Below, one piece after another: positions 22,780 to 35,709 of a stretch of 64,000 nucleotides of DNA. The position numbers were made by a program, and so were the translations under genes. The DNA lies in NCBI GenBank assembly GCA_030549495.1, contig JAUIRK010000509.1, positions 1-64,000 of the forward strand, given 5' to 3'. The stretch comes from Nectonema munidae (Eukaryota > Nematomorpha > Nectonematoida > Nectonematidae). Positions within the stretch are counted from its first letter, which is position 1, and every line of letters starts with the position of its first letter. The notes below the pieces were generated by a model. That model was not told the DNA's origin. It saw nothing but the letters and a program-made list of their open reading frames with translations, and made no database searches.

Positions 22780-22965
22780 AAATCGAAGTAACGCTTTATG
22801 TACGCAAAAGTCACGAGTCGAAAATTTTGGTTTACCTAAGTAGGAGTCGGAATTGGAGTTGTAAATTTTGAGTAACGAAGCCTGAGTCGGAAATGTTCGT
22901 GTACCGGAGTCGGAGTCGACATTTTTTTTAAGTTTCCGATTCCCCAATCCTGGTTAAAACAGTAG
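22780..22965. repeat. degenerate GAGTCGGA-type short repeats
   Basis: GAGTCGGAATTGGAGTTG, GAGTCGGAAATG and GGAGTCGGAGTCG recur within 120 bp. Related short motifs occur near 1635 and 26370. Origin unknown; no coding content. Confidence 0.45.
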
Positions 22966-23429
22966 GTGCTTTAGCGTGAAGGTTTAGTTATCAAACTTCG
23001 GTCTGTAAGCAAACTTCAATCATAAGAAGAAAATTTATTTGAAGTTATTATATGCAAAAATGAAAGTAGGAACAAATCAGGCCAAGATAATTGCAAATAT
23101 TGTGAAACGAGCGAAAATCTCGATTAAGCCACTATGATGATTAACCAATGGGAAGCAACATAGAGAATAAAAGAAACAAGAAAGGTGAGTGCGACACCAT
23201 TGCCAACACGCGAGGCATAGTGAGAGAACATATAGTTATATAGATTACATGTTTGCGGAAAAAAGGTTAAATGTGAAATGAACTAAAAGTTCAAGATTGT
23301 CATTAAAAAAAAGAAATCACTTTATGCCTTAATGATTCTTTGGAGTTTTGAAAATAGCTGATAATGAAAATGGCAAATAAAAATGTAGGTGATGTGTGGG
23401 CATTACTCTTTTCAAATTTTATTGTTGAA

Positions 23430-23915
23430 CAAGAAGGTCGAAATAGGAGAATGTCCCCTAGTTGAGAATACTGTAATTTAAGTGTGGAAGAAAAAGAGTT
23501 TTGTAGATTGAGAGTAATCTTTCAAAAGAAAAGAGATTTCTACAATCTTTCAAAATGCTCTAAGGTGATCTTTCCATGTTAAGGCTTTATATTAAAAAAT
23601 CAGACCAAGTAAATTGAATTTGTGAACTATTTTTATATCGTATCTGCACAAAATTGAATTAAAGTTGTTAGCTACACTATTTCTATAAAAGTTAATACAA
23701 AATGTTTCTCTGGTTTCATTTGAACGCAGAGCTACAGCAATTCGGGAGATCATTTATAAAACACATTGAATATCACAAAGGCTGAGAATGAATCCTAGCG
23801 GCACACCAGAATCAACAGCCAGCAGGGATGATAAAGTGTCATCGATTCTGACAGATCCCACAAATTCAAACCAAGAAAAAAGTCTTAGTAATATTATGGA
23901 CACTCTATTTTACAA
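23430..23915 (-). mobile_element. LINE reverse-transcriptase fragment (Jockey/CR1-like)
   Basis: On the minus strand the order is VDSGVPLGFILSL (near 23800; the SGVPQGSxL motif before the catalytic FxDD), a broken stretch, then KFNLLGLIF and LTWKDHLRAF (about 23560-23625), the LGVxxD..LTWxxHI block that follows the polymerase domain. The frame is broken throughout. Confidence 0.45.
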
Positions 23916-24410
23916 AATCGACTAGCAACTGAGAATGAACGATGTGATACGCCTTATTTCCCTAGCGAAAATGTAAAAAGGCCATTATTTGTGATTCATA
24001 AGACGATACATTAAGTTACCACAAAGAACAAGACATGATAGAACAACTCGCACCACAAGCCCAAAAAGAGTAGAACTTGTCCTTTCCTACACTCTAAGCC
24101 AAATATTGTTGTCACATGTCAACCAACAGATCAAAATGATCAATCAACCAATACAAATCTTGTTTTAATGACTTTTTACTTTCCAATAACTTTAAAGAAG
24201 ATGAAAAAATCTTACTGATGCTCGTTTAGACTCCTTACTCAAATACAAAGAGAGACAATAGGGAATGCATTCGAGCAAGTGAATATAATTAACTTTGAAT
24301 TGACTGAAATCCTCGCCAAACGGAGTACTTTTGTTGATTCTTAGTGATTGCATTTTGGAGATGTTTTACTGTGGAAAACAAATTTATTCCACCTTTTAAG
24401 GCTTTGTAAT

Positions 24411-24545
24411 TGGTGACATAGTGGTTAGAAATCAGAGGTTTCATTCCATAGGTCTCGGGTTCGATTTCAGATGCACCCAAAATTGGATTTCTTGTTTAAT
24501 TTGATGCTATCCGGTCAAAAAAGGCACGAAGATCCAAATAAAAAG
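24411..24545 (+). mobile_element. tRNA-related SINE, second family
   Basis: TGACATAGTGGTTAGAAATC resembles an A box and GGTTCGATTTC a B box, spaced about as in a tRNA, in a 66-bp head (24411-24476). A non-tRNA body follows to about 24545. The head differs from that of the SINE at 9660, so it belongs to another family. A degenerate tRNA pseudogene is the alternative. Confidence 0.55.
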
Positions 24546-25372
24546 TCCCACAAAATCTTAAACTTTGGATTCTGGAAAAAATGATGTTAAACAAAGTATT
24601 TTATGCAATGTAATTGGTGTTGAAAAAGATGTTTTATCCAAACCAAGGTAACTTACCTTAGGATTAAACGCAAACACATACACGAAAAGCTACAAATTTA
24701 AATTTTATGTAAGTTAAAAAAGGATATCCAAATTTAAATAACTTAATTTTCAAAGTATTATTTTATTTAAATTAATAAAATTCTGATTTGATAAATGTTT
24801 TAACTCATTTTATTATAACCTTTCATTCTGGTAAATGTTTTTCGTAGTTAAATTGGTTTATAGACTGTCAGATAATAAAAATGTTGTAATGAAAATATGC
24901 TAAAAAATGGGGGGAAATTATTTTTTTAGATTTTTGAAATAATTACAAATAATAAAGAGAAAAATGAAAAAAGTCAATTCTATATTCTATTTTATTAAAT
25001 TTTTTTTACCCTATGAGATAGTATTCTTTAAATACCCATTTTAAAATTTAGCAGGCGTCAAAATGTGTTTAGAAATCACTTTGGAAATCTTTTTGATTGG
25101 AACTATTGACGTCTGTGTGAAATGTTTTGAGGCTTTGTGTCAGGTATATGGCAATTAGAAGAGAGAAAGACATTTGATATCCTACTCTCTTCTGAACTTC
25201 TATCCTAGAATCTCTCGGATCGCATAAATGTGCGACTGAACCGAGTTTGAAAGACGGAATACAAAGGAGTGAATCTAGAAGTTTATGTTATGGGATCTTA
25301 TTCGGATATATAGTAAATGGATGAATCTTTATCCATGTTATGAAAGTATATTATATTGAGAGATATACTGAT

Positions 25373-25707
25373 AACTTTAAGGATAATGATACCAGATTCT
25401 TTTTATCACAATAATTCAGCTAAATTATAAGCTACAATAAAAAATTTAATTATTTTAATTTTCTGAAAAAAATAGAAATGCCATGATTTACAACATGAAA
25501 TTAAAATAATAAATAGCAAAATGTATGCATGCGCGCAAAGTGATGGTTTCATCGAAATATACAGAAATTAGTGATTAATTGATTTCAAAAATTTAGCGAC
25601 CTGTTTATATTTCATGTGCTACAAAGAATAGATTAGAGCTGCATAAAATGGGGAAAAAGTAAGCATTCTAAAAAAATTTATGTTTCACAAATAAGCTAGG
25701 TTTTTAT
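25373..25707. repeat. 335-bp near-identical dispersed repeat, left copy
   Basis: Runs from AACTTTAAGG to GGTTTTTAT and matches 29762-30096 at every base except one (A at 25495, T at 29884). Terminal inverted repeats and flanking duplications are not seen. Non-coding. Confidence 0.85.
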
Positions 25708-25716
25708 TTAAATACC

Positions 25717-26226
25717 ATGTACCTTTTTTTATTGAAAGAAGGTGTTTCACATAGGTTTTCCATATACTTTCATATGTTTTTCATGCCAAAGAGATCCTTT
25801 TCTTTATTGCACAACCGTTTACTGGGTGATAGCAAGAGTTCTTTAGGAGCACTGTGTCCATCCTACAAAGCATATGATTTTATTTTATCTTCGTACACTA
25901 TTTTGTTCACAATTATGGTTTTCGCAAATTTTCATTTGTCAAAAAATTCTTTTTATCTTCTATTGGTCGATCAATGGGATGAGAAAAAAAATAAAAAAGA
26001 CAACACGCTTTATTTAAGGGACAAAAAGATTAAATATAACAAAAAATCAAAGAGCAATGGTGAAAGTCACAGGTTAATACAATTATTGCGGGAAATAGAT
26101 GAAGAAAAAGAGGAAAGTTGTTTTAATCAATCTCATGAAGATGAATTCTTCTTTTTCAAGGACTCAAGAAGATTCAGTGGCTCAAGCAAGAGAGGAGAGA
26201 GTTTTACATTGCAAAAGAGTTCTTGA
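25717..26226 (+). CDS. unrecognised 169-codon open frame
   Basis: ATG at 25717, stop TGA at 26224-26226. The N-terminal third is hydrophobic with a possible membrane segment (SYTILFTIMVFANFHL), the middle lysine-rich and the C-terminal part acidic then serine-rich (REIDEEKEESCF, SGSSKRGESF). It begins 10 bp after the 335-bp repeat, so the pair may belong to one mobile element. I recognise no family. It could be a chance frame, an element ORF relic or a host exon. Confidence 0.2.
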   Translation: MYLFLLKEGVSHRFSIYFHMFFMPKRSFSLLHNRLLGDSKSSLGALCPSYKAYDFILSSYTILFTIMVFANFHLSKNSFYLLLVDQWDEKKNKKDNTLYLRDKKIKYNKKSKSNGESHRLIQLLREIDEEKEESCFNQSHEDEFFFFKDSRRFSGSSKRGESFTLQKSS

Positions 26227-26229
26227 ACC

Positions 26230-29200
26230 AAGGTTCGTGCATTGTTTCTAAAAGGATAGGATGCGATGATGTCTGCAACATCGGAGTACAAGCACAAATC
26301 TTCAAAGACTTCTGGCTGTGTGTCTTTTATACTATTTAAAAATATATATAATTAGTTTAATGAGCAAGGAGTCGGGGTAGAGGCATTTAAAGGAGTCAAT
26401 TGGAGTCTCCGACTTTGACACAAAAGCACTACTCTTAAAACTCTGCGAAAAATATTGATAAAGGCTTATCTAAATGCAAAAACACACACTTATTTTTATC
26501 CATAAATAAAGTAGTAATAGAGTTTAGTCTAACCCAAGGTAAAATACAGCACATTTCTCATAGGGTATGAAGAAAAAACTATAATGCGAACCAATTTTTA
26601 TTTTAAATGAAATTCCAGTTGGAGTTCATGTTTTTTTGATCAAACAATTGACAAATGGTGATAGAATCCCTCAGTATAATCAAAAATCAAGAAATGCAAT
26701 CAAATCGTTTTTAGAATATTGAGAAGCGATTATTAAAAAGTATAGGACAACAAAATAGGAAAATAATGTCTTCAGCCTTAAAAACGATTGCGAAGCGTTT
26801 AAAATGTTAAAATAACAACACTCTAAGGAATTTGCATCACATATTTGTTCTGTTGAAGAACATTTATCGGGGTGGAAGTTCTTAAGAGATCCAAAATTTT
26901 TGTTATGAATAAAAATTTTGTTGAAGCACGTTTTTCTGCTTTAAAAATCGCGCAAGGCTGTAGCATAGAGATGGATGAAAAGTTGATACACTACTGCAAA
27001 GCACACTAAAACCTAATAAGCATTAAATGTGCTTATAAAGCAAATGGCTGGCCGGCTAATGTTCCCTGGACTGTGCCAAGGACAATGAAGGCTGGGAGTG
27101 TTGGCGAAGAGAGAACTTGGTGTGAACAAAGTGCACCACTCACTACTTGATTCAGACTTAAACATCTCACTCCAACAAGAGATTACACGTTTTCCTTTGT
27201 TTACTCCTATTTGTGTGTACAAAGAAAGGTATCCATGACAAACATACACATCTCAATCTTATACACACACACACACATTAAACACGCTGAGTGTGTTTTA
27301 TGCTTGTAAGTGTACGAATAAGACACAGTATACTTACAAATGAGTGATTGCAATCCAAGATACTTTTCATAAAGATTGTGGTGATCTTCTCCCAGCCCTC
27401 TCTACCTACACAACAAGGCTTCTACTACTTAGCCAGGAATGAATAATGGTTGTTGGTGCGCACCTTTTTCGATGACTCCGAGACGAGACATGATACCTTG
27501 TTTTGTTTCTTTGTCCCACTCCTATCTAAAAACTTGCTAGATTGGTGCCCCGCTGAGCTTGGCGCATACTCCTTTCTCTTAATCAAGCCATACTTGCGTG
27601 CGCCTACCTTACAATGCAGCTAAATGATACTCATACCAGGAATCTTAATTGTGTAAATGTTAAATATAGCTTCTATTCACTAATGGATTTACGCGCGGGT
27701 ACGGGGCCGTAACCCAAATCTTCTTTATTACGATTGATAAGACGAGTACTCGCTATCAAATGCACATATTATGTTGCAAAAAGGGACTCAATTTGAGAAG
27801 GTTCAAATTAGATAGCCACTGTCAATCATTTTGAACCCATTGGTGCGCATGTACGTACATATATTTGTCAAATCAACATATTTGAAAGAACTGTTTGATT
27901 GGAAGCATTTGGCATATTGACTTTTCCAATATTGATTAAAAGGAAATACCTCATGAAATGGGCAACTTCATATACGAATCTTAAAACTAGCTTTTAAAGA
28001 CTTAAACGAATGCTTAAACTTGTCTTTTAGAATGAACTAACTGACACACAAACTAGTGAACCAATTTACTTACGCACTAAACAGATTAACTAATAGAACA
28101 ATTATTTATCTAACTAATTAAACCTTTAGGTTATAGTTTCAATTAACAAATTGAAATTTTTTGTATAACAAGTTCATCAATTGGTCAGTTAGTTACTTAA
28201 TTAGTCAGATAGTTAGTTATTTCGTTAGTCCATTTTAAAAGATTTTTTTTAATAAAAAAAAATTATAAAACTTTTTTTATTTGTTACAATAGTTTACAAA
28301 AATTTCGTGTAATTTTTTTTGTAAAGTTAGGAAGAAACTGTTTTTTAAAGGTGGTGGTGAGGGAGATAACGAATAAGTGCCACACTGGCTCAATAAAATC
28401 CTTCAAAAATATGGTCAATATTTCGTTTGAATTTCATAAAAATATTTTCATTCTTGTATCAAGTTTCCCATTTCAAGAAGTGGCCAAATCACTTCATACT
28501 TCGTGAAATGGACAATTTCACAAACGGGGTGTAACATACATGCCAATGTTTCGTGGAACGTAAGCGCATTAAGTTTGTTAGCTTAGGGTCTATATTTTAT
28601 TCTTGATGTGAATTTGCAGCATCACAACTAGTTTAGCGTTTTGCCGGTCAAATTCAAAACTTTTTTTTTTGCAAAATTTGTTAACACATCATTTGAAAGG
28701 GAAAAGTAAAAGATAAAATAAAACTTTTGCATACATTTTTTGCTTTCTACGTGCGATGTTATAGGTTTGAAGGTTGGCTTTTCACAAGAGAATAATTTAT
28801 TGGCTTACTTTTTATTTTGAAATCTGATGAAGCTTCATCATAGCTTAAATATTTTTCTTCAAAGATTTAGAAAACCCTGCCTCTAACACAAGATTAATGC
28901 CATCCTAAGCATAATGTACCAATGAAGTGGTGCTGAATCACGGAAGAATAAAGATCGTAAAAATAAATAAGGAAAACGAGTAAATTTTTAAGAAATTAAA
29001 TTTTGAACAGCACGGGCATGCAAGCTATTTTTTTTTTTAGAAAAAAGGATTAATAACATTTATAGGCAGAGAGAGAGAGAGTCATACTAACGGATTTCAT
29101 TTCAGAAAAAGAAGAAGAGATTAAGTAGTAATTAGATAAAAATAAAAGCAATATCTTAAAATGAAGAAATCGTTTGTGTCAGTTTTGACTGAGGTTAGGA

Positions 29201-29761
29201 TTTTTAACTTTCTTTTTTAACGTTACAAAACTTTTTTGAAGTGTTGTAGCAAGTATAATGCTGCATGCATTAATCTATTTTTCTGAATCTAAGTGGCGAA
29301 AGTAGCAGAAACCCATTTTACCTGATAAAAGGAATATAGATGATATGAACTAGATTTTTTATTATCTTTATGATCAATCATAGTTCTTTAAGGAAAAATG
29401 CTTAACTCTAACAAAAGTTGGAACACAAGGATAAATATTTATGTTTTTCAAAACATGTTGAAGAGTTTAACAGTGAATCCCGAAGAACCATTATTGTAAA
29501 TTGTTTAAAACAAGTGTGAAGTATGAAAAATCAGAATGGAAAAAACATAAAATTTTGAAAGAAAGTCAGAAACTATCTGAGGAAATGGCTAAAGATGAAA
29601 AAGGAAAAGAAAAAATAGTTTTGTTTAATTCTGAGTGAAATTTTATGCAGTATTTTAATGAGTGAAGCGGAAAATACAGAAAAAATATGACTAGTACAAT
29701 GTGTGTACTTAGAAGAACATGCAAATTGATGTAAACTAATGCAATTAATAGATTTCAAAAG
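26230..29761. other. gene-free stretch with a weak hAT-like relic and a TTAGTTAG palindrome
   Basis: At 26890-27008 a + strand frame reads NKNFVEARFSALKIAQ, a weak hAT dimerisation-like segment. 27030-27640 is less AT-rich than its surroundings but shows no gene. 28030-28235 is an imperfect palindrome of AACTAACT/TTAGTTAG-like clusters. Otherwise nothing recognised. Confidence 0.35.
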
Positions 29762-30096
29762 AACTTTAAGGATAATGATACCAGATTCTTTTTATCACAA
29801 TAATTCAGCTAAATTATAAGCTACAATAAAAAATTTAATTATTTTAATTTTCTGAAAAAAATAGAAATGCCATGATTTACAACTTGAAATTAAAATAATA
29901 AATAGCAAAATGTATGCATGCGCGCAAAGTGATGGTTTCATCGAAATATACAGAAATTAGTGATTAATTGATTTCAAAAATTTAGCGACCTGTTTATATT
30001 TCATGTGCTACAAAGAATAGATTAGAGCTGCATAAAATGGGGAAAAAGTAAGCATTCTAAAAAAATTTATGTTTCACAAATAAGCTAGGTTTTTAT
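29762..30096. repeat. 335-bp near-identical dispersed repeat, right copy
   Basis: Same orientation as 25373-25707 with one substitution in 335 bp. The flanks differ (CAAAAG before, AAGCTACTAC after), so the boundaries are sharp. Confidence 0.85.
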
Positions 30097-32300
30097 AAGC
30101 TACTACTACTAATATGACGATTTTTTTTGCGAATTTTTACTTATTTGTTTTGAAGAAAAAATTAAACTGTTTTTCAATATTTATTTATCATCATATAAAT
30201 ATCATTTGAAAGCTTATCGTTTGCTGTATACGCTAGAATAATGTATTTTTGCAAAAGCTTTTCAATTTTTTTGATAACTGGACGTAACTTCGAAAAATTT
30301 GGTCTAATTTTTAGTAAAAAAAAAGTGACCACTTTTTGTTAAAAGCATAATGTGAAACAATTTTTTATTGAAAATGGTATCATTGGAAAGCTATACTCTT
30401 TCTGTTTAACATAGGCTGGGTTTAAAAAAAAATGTTTTCCCTTTTGCAAAATCTGCTTTTATGTGAGGTTAGTCAACTTTTATCTAGTTTGAAAAAATAC
30501 CAATAATAATTAACGTAATGAGTTTATATACTTTTTTTTCAATATTTCATATTAACAAAGGTAGAATATAGTTTTTTCCATTTTAAAATGTCATAGTTAA
30601 AGAACACTGTCGAAAATAAATATATATTTTTTACTAGGGGTCAGTAGTATAGGTCAGTATAATGTTTTTCTAATACATTTTAAATTACTTTTTCAAGTGA
30701 AAAGTGTCGATCGAATCTAAAAGTTGTGTTGATTAATCGTATTCCACTTTTATTTCGAAACAATTTTTATTCAGTTTAGATACCACTTTTCTGATTTTTA
30801 ACGAAGGGCATTCGTTATATTTATACCAACAGTGTGCGAAGAATAAATCACATTCCACTACTATCACGCTTGTTATTGATCCTACAGCATAACTATGCGA
30901 ACAAAGATTAACACATGTTGCATTATTACGCGTTTGTGGACGCAGTGATTTCTTATCTCGCATACGCTTTACCACATCTTTGAGCAGGCGTGTGTTTTAT
31001 TTTATCGGGCTAGTGTACGCTTAGTTTATTTGTAGTGTTCCTAGCTTAAATTTTAATCAAATATTAAAACGCTTATAACTTTCACATTTATCAACCAAAT
31101 GTATCATGCGATATACTAAATTAGAGCATTTTTTATGGGCTTTCAGAATACATTGCTTATATTATAAGTACTTGAGAAATAGCAGTTTACTATTTTTAAC
31201 GAAGAGTATTTGTTATATTTATACCGACAATGTGCGATAAAGAAATCACACACCAATGCTATCTATCTCACATCACAATTAATATTTAAAAGTTGCACCA
31301 CAGGCCATTTTCAAATAACATATAATAGTTCATTATTATAGTTCGACATATATATGTGTGAACACTGAACATGTGTGTATCATAAGGTAGCATATTTATT
31401 CATTTTTTTAAAAGGCGAAAGAGTGTATTTTATACTGATTACGAAAATCTATAAATATTTTAAGTTTGAATTTTTTAAAATACTTTTTTGCCTCTGAACT
31501 TGATAAAATGACAAAATTTCCAAATTTGACCGCAAAAAATACATAAGTCATTGGATTTATTTCAAACAAATTACATATTTGAAATCAGCGTACCAAACTC
31601 TAGAAGCAAAGGTTTTTAATTTTAATTTTTAAATTTTCGATACACACACATCATGTGTATAATGCGATTTTTTCAGTACCAAGAGTTTTAGGAAACTCTT
31701 CTCTTATTCTCATAACCTATACGGTTGAACGCGAGTAGACAACTTGAGTGTCATTCCAACCTGTATACTACGATGATTCATTTCCAACCTACTACGATGG
31801 TTTCTATCCCATGTACATATGACTAGGGAGACAATGTTCAACTTTCTGTTCATATTTTGCTAGGTGTAACATTTGGTATACCTCATTCGGGGAGATGATG
31901 TTTGAAAAGTTAAATAATATATTTGTCAAATAATCAAAATAAAATTCTGTAATCATTTTCGGCTTGAAAGGGTTTGCATTCTTCAATTAATTAATCAAAC
32001 CACTTGTTAAATTATTATCTAAGTCTCATCAATCGAATGTTTCCTCTATTTTTTGTACATCCAGACATAAAAATTGGGCTGTATGTAGTTACATTCAAAA
32101 AGTTAATGCAAATAAGTGCCAGAGTAAGGTAAAATATGATTGGAAAATGATAAACATGAGCATATATTGTTGACAATGATCATAATAAAAGCACACCCAT
32201 ATGTTAAATTGTTTAGGATTTTTTTTCAAATGACCAACACTAAATATTCACAGCCAAACACCAAATTGGAAAATGTTTTAATTGCTGGCATGTATGAGGT
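30097..32300. repeat. gene-free stretch with an internal diverged direct repeat (30797-30866 and 31195-31262)
   Basis: The two segments share TTTTAACGAAG, TTGTTATATTTATACC and GTGTGCGA-like blocks at about 400 bp spacing. No family recognised. The rest is AT-rich filler. Confidence 0.4.
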
Positions 32301-32310
32301 GAAATCTTAC

Positions 32311-32423
32311 CAAAGGAGTTCGTGCTGGGCTTGCTTGTAGTGGAAGAAGTTGGATAAGCCGGTGGAAATGAGTTTGAGGATGCTGGAACGAATTGGTGGT
32401 TTGGAAGTGGGCGTTTGAAGATC
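32311..32423 (-). CDS. candidate internal exon, unknown gene
   Basis: On the minus strand a frame reading IFKRPLPNHQFVPASSN, FPPAYPTSSTTSKPSTNSF ends at a strong donor (TTTG, then GTAAGA). A pyrimidine-rich stretch and AG dinucleotides lie at about 32424-32431. Without splicing, the same frame extends upstream through a hydrophobic segment (SFLFILIAMILITTLWM). It could be a proline/serine-rich exon of an unknown gene, or conceivably of rictor, which is transcribed in the same direction. No family match. Confidence 0.25.
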
Positions 32424-32629
32424 CTGACTCTTGTTGCAAAAGAAAAAAATGCCAACGTCATCCAAAGCGTCGTAATCAGAATCATTGCTATTAAAATGAA
32501 TAAAAATGATGGAATACGCTTTGCTCTAGGACCCCTCCACTTTGAAATTGGGACACAGATTTCAATGTAAGATTCGGAAAATCTGCGTATTATCCATATC
32601 GATCTACATTGTGAGTCTTTGTTCAATCG

Positions 32630-34085
32630 TCACTGAGTGTATGAACTGTGGATAAAACAAGGGTAAGAGACTTGTTCTTCCAGTGTATTGCAATGCTCGT
32701 ATAAAAGAAGGAATCTATCAATGTTTGGCTATGGAAGCAATTGTTTACTGTTCAAAAATAAATATAAACAAAGCTTTTTGGTGCAATTTATTCACAAAAA
32801 GATGTTTTCAAAGTTTTCCGCTGCCAGTAACAGAGTGCAAAATCATAGCTAGCACTGTATAAGAGTTTTTAGAGCAATCATTCTTCAAGTTTTGATTTGA
32901 AGCAAAAATTCAACTAAAACAACAAATATTTATTATATTAATATATATCTTTCCACTTTGTGAATATGTATTGTTTTAATCCTTGTTTTGTTCTCGCGTT
33001 CTCCAATTTCCTTCCTTCTCTTCCCAAGAATATTACTTCTCAAATGGACATGCTTCAGCTTCCATCGCCTAGGTTTTGACATCTGGATGAAGTCTGACTT
33101 TCTTTGTTTCTTCTCAGTTATTCAGAGTTTTTCTAAAGTTTCCTACGATATGATAGCATAATTGTGTTACTTTTTTAGCAATCTGTTTCATACTAAATTT
33201 TGTATGATGCGTTTTAAGAGAGAATTTAACCGTTGATAGAATGAGTAAAAATTTGCTCTGAATAATTTTATGGCTGAAACCCGGTTGCAATTTTTTAAAG
33301 CAAAAGTTTTCCATTTTTTCATCCAGTAACTTTACATCAGAACGTATAAAAGAGATAACACGTTTGTTTAGGAATTCTCTATTTTACGAAAATTTATACA
33401 ACTATTCTTTGAAGCTATCTAACCAATCGATTTTACTAGTTTGAGAGAAGTGATCATTAGACACATCATAAAAGAGTCTCACATTCACAAAATATGGTGT
33501 TGTAGAAATTTGATTGAGAATAAGAAAAAATTACCAGGGAAAAGATTTATTTGGTGAAGGAGATTTAGGAGAAAAATCCAAAAAGAGTTTGCACCTCAAG
33601 CAGGAAGAGGCATCGTGTGGTTGGATTTCAGGAGAGATTGATGAAGTCAGTGAATATCTCTTTGAAATTGGCTGATTGAAATATTTTCTTGAATCTATTC
33701 AATTCAAAAACAAAAAATATAGTTTTGAAAGGTAATAATAAATCAATGTTGATAAGCGAGAATAAATTAAATGGTCCACACACGCATAGGCAAACTTTTT
33801 CATGAAGTAGCTAAGTTTAAAATTTTATACCGGACGCATAATGAATAAAATGGGCAATACTTAAAGCAGCAAAGAAAAAGGTTTTAAAGAAAATATTAGT
33901 TTAACTTAAATTTCATTGAAAATTGATCGATTCAGTCTTTTTACGTAACATAGAATAAAACAATATATTTTTCTTCGTCAAAATCTTAATTTTATTAAGC
34001 AGAAAATATTGTTAATTATAGACTTTTTTTTAAAATAATTACCATATGGCATTGAAACAATAAATACAAATCAAAAGTAAGTTTA
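32630..34085. other. gene-free stretch, nothing recognised
   Basis: Only short chance frames and AT-rich sequence. Decayed element debris is likely but not identifiable by eye. Confidence 0.4.
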
Positions 34086-34170
34086 TTTATCTCAGCGCGC
34101 TGCACAAAAATCTTTGAAGGGCAGCATGCGCACAGCGGGCAGTAGTTTGGCCACCGCTTTTTCGTTAGCC
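34086..34170 (-). mobile_element. hAT element terminus fragment
   Basis: On the minus strand AGCGGTGGCCAAACTACTGC is followed by CCCGC, GCATGCTGCCCT and AGATTTTTGTGC. This is the order of a common animal hAT terminus (GGTGGCCAAACTA..GCCCGC..ATGC.GCCC). Only one end is visible, in much more AT-rich surroundings. Confidence 0.45.
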
Positions 34171-35579
34171 GGAGGAATGTGATGGGACAAAACCAGAATG
34201 TAGGATTCCGATTTCCAAAAAAAGGCAATTTTTCTTAATTTAAAGAATTTACTTTTGGTTCTAAAAAATCAAGCTAACGTATTCAGCTTTTCATTGAAAA
34301 GTATGTAAGTTTATCAGAGGCGATTGCTACACACCTTATAGAGTATGGATAGACGTTTCAAAATGAAATTTGAAATAAGTTAAGAAAGTCTAAATAAGAT
34401 AGTAAGCAAAGTTGATTTTGTTTTAAATTTTAGGCGTATATCTATGTATCCAAATGTTTACTTTTTGGAAAAAACTGCCTATTTGAAATGTTTTCTTTAC
34501 GCGAGGTTTACTATGTAGCCCCCAAAGATGTTTTAAACAGTTCTTTCCGCTAAATATAGCCTACGAGTTATTTTTATTGAATTTTATTTCTGAACTGTGT
34601 GAAATATTCTATTTCGTTTTTTCCATCATTAGTGTTGCAAAAAAATTTTTTTTTCATTTGAAACGCATAAAAAAATTGTTCCTTCGTGTCAATAAAAAGA
34701 GGCAATGAATAAAAATTTCAAACATTTTGATTAAACATCTGCAACTTTATAGTAAGCTGACAAAATTGAAAACTAAAACATATATTTTTCATATCAAAAT
34801 TTTGATGAAAATTTAAATACAATGTTTTTATATATTAATGAAATGAAAAATTTATTTTAATTGAATACAAATAATTTTTTATGTATTTTGTTTTGTCTTT
34901 TAGTTAAAATAGCTTTTATTTGCAAAACAAGATCTAAGAATTTTCATTCGATTTTTGGAATGTCACATGAACTTGCAAGGAATAAACTACCACTTATGTA
35001 ATTTTAGCATATAATTATTTGATAGTAAGAGAATTTAACTCAAATAAAGAGAATGCAATTTTATGTTTAGCTGATCAAATTATTCAAATCTACATAAAAG
35101 CATCAATACCGCATATCACAAAACAAAGTGTGATTGTTAAATTAGAGTAATTGCAAATCTTCAAAGACTTTCCAAATATCCTTCTAAGAAAAAAACTTCA
35201 TTTAGGGCAGAAAATTTTAACAAGCTTTTGCATATTTGCTCTTGCAAGTCTTTTTCAAAAGGTGTTAAAACAAAAGAAAAATGTATATGTTCAAGGGATA
35301 AAAAAAAATTATACTAAAGGAATGGACTTTTTGGTTTGTTCAAAACACCGAAATAAAAATGAAAATTTAGATAAAGTGGAAACAAAAAAAAGAATAACAG
35401 ATTTGAAAAAGAGTATAATATATCCTATCAGAGTAGTCAACTGGATTCTGACACTTTGAACTTTTTATAAAGCGAAGGAGATGTGTTGGACAAAAAGTTG
35501 ACCCAAAAGTGGATTAAATATGTCAAGTTATGCAAAGCTATGAACAGATCAAATGCGAGCAATAGAGATGCATGTTTAA

Positions 35580-35709
35580 CCCGTTATCGGCCAGAATAAG
35601 CAGACGATATCTAATGTAAAGCAGAAGATTTGTATTAAAAAGCATTTATAAAAGCAGACGATTCATATTTTTGTAAAGTCGACATATGTCGACTGTGATC
35701 GATAACCCG
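35580..35709. mobile_element. TTAA-type MITE 3 (130 bp)
   Basis: Flanked by TTAA at 35576-35579 and 35710-35713. The left end CCCGTTATCGGCC and the inverted right end CGGGTTATCGATC are imperfect repeats. The internal AGCAGACGATATCTAA and AAAAGCAGACGA blocks match MITE 2 at 3726-3856 in order and spacing, so it is the same family with diverged ends. Confidence 0.75.

Noticed and set aside
27013-27249. 78-codon minus frame in the less AT-rich patch at 27 kb
   Set aside because: Composition is unusual but there is no domain, no splice context and no start-codon context; chance is more likely.
25373-30096. The two 335-bp direct repeats as LTRs of one retroelement
   Set aside because: They lack TG/CA ends, the outer flanks are not duplicated, and the 4 kb between them shows no gag, protease, polymerase or primer-binding signs.
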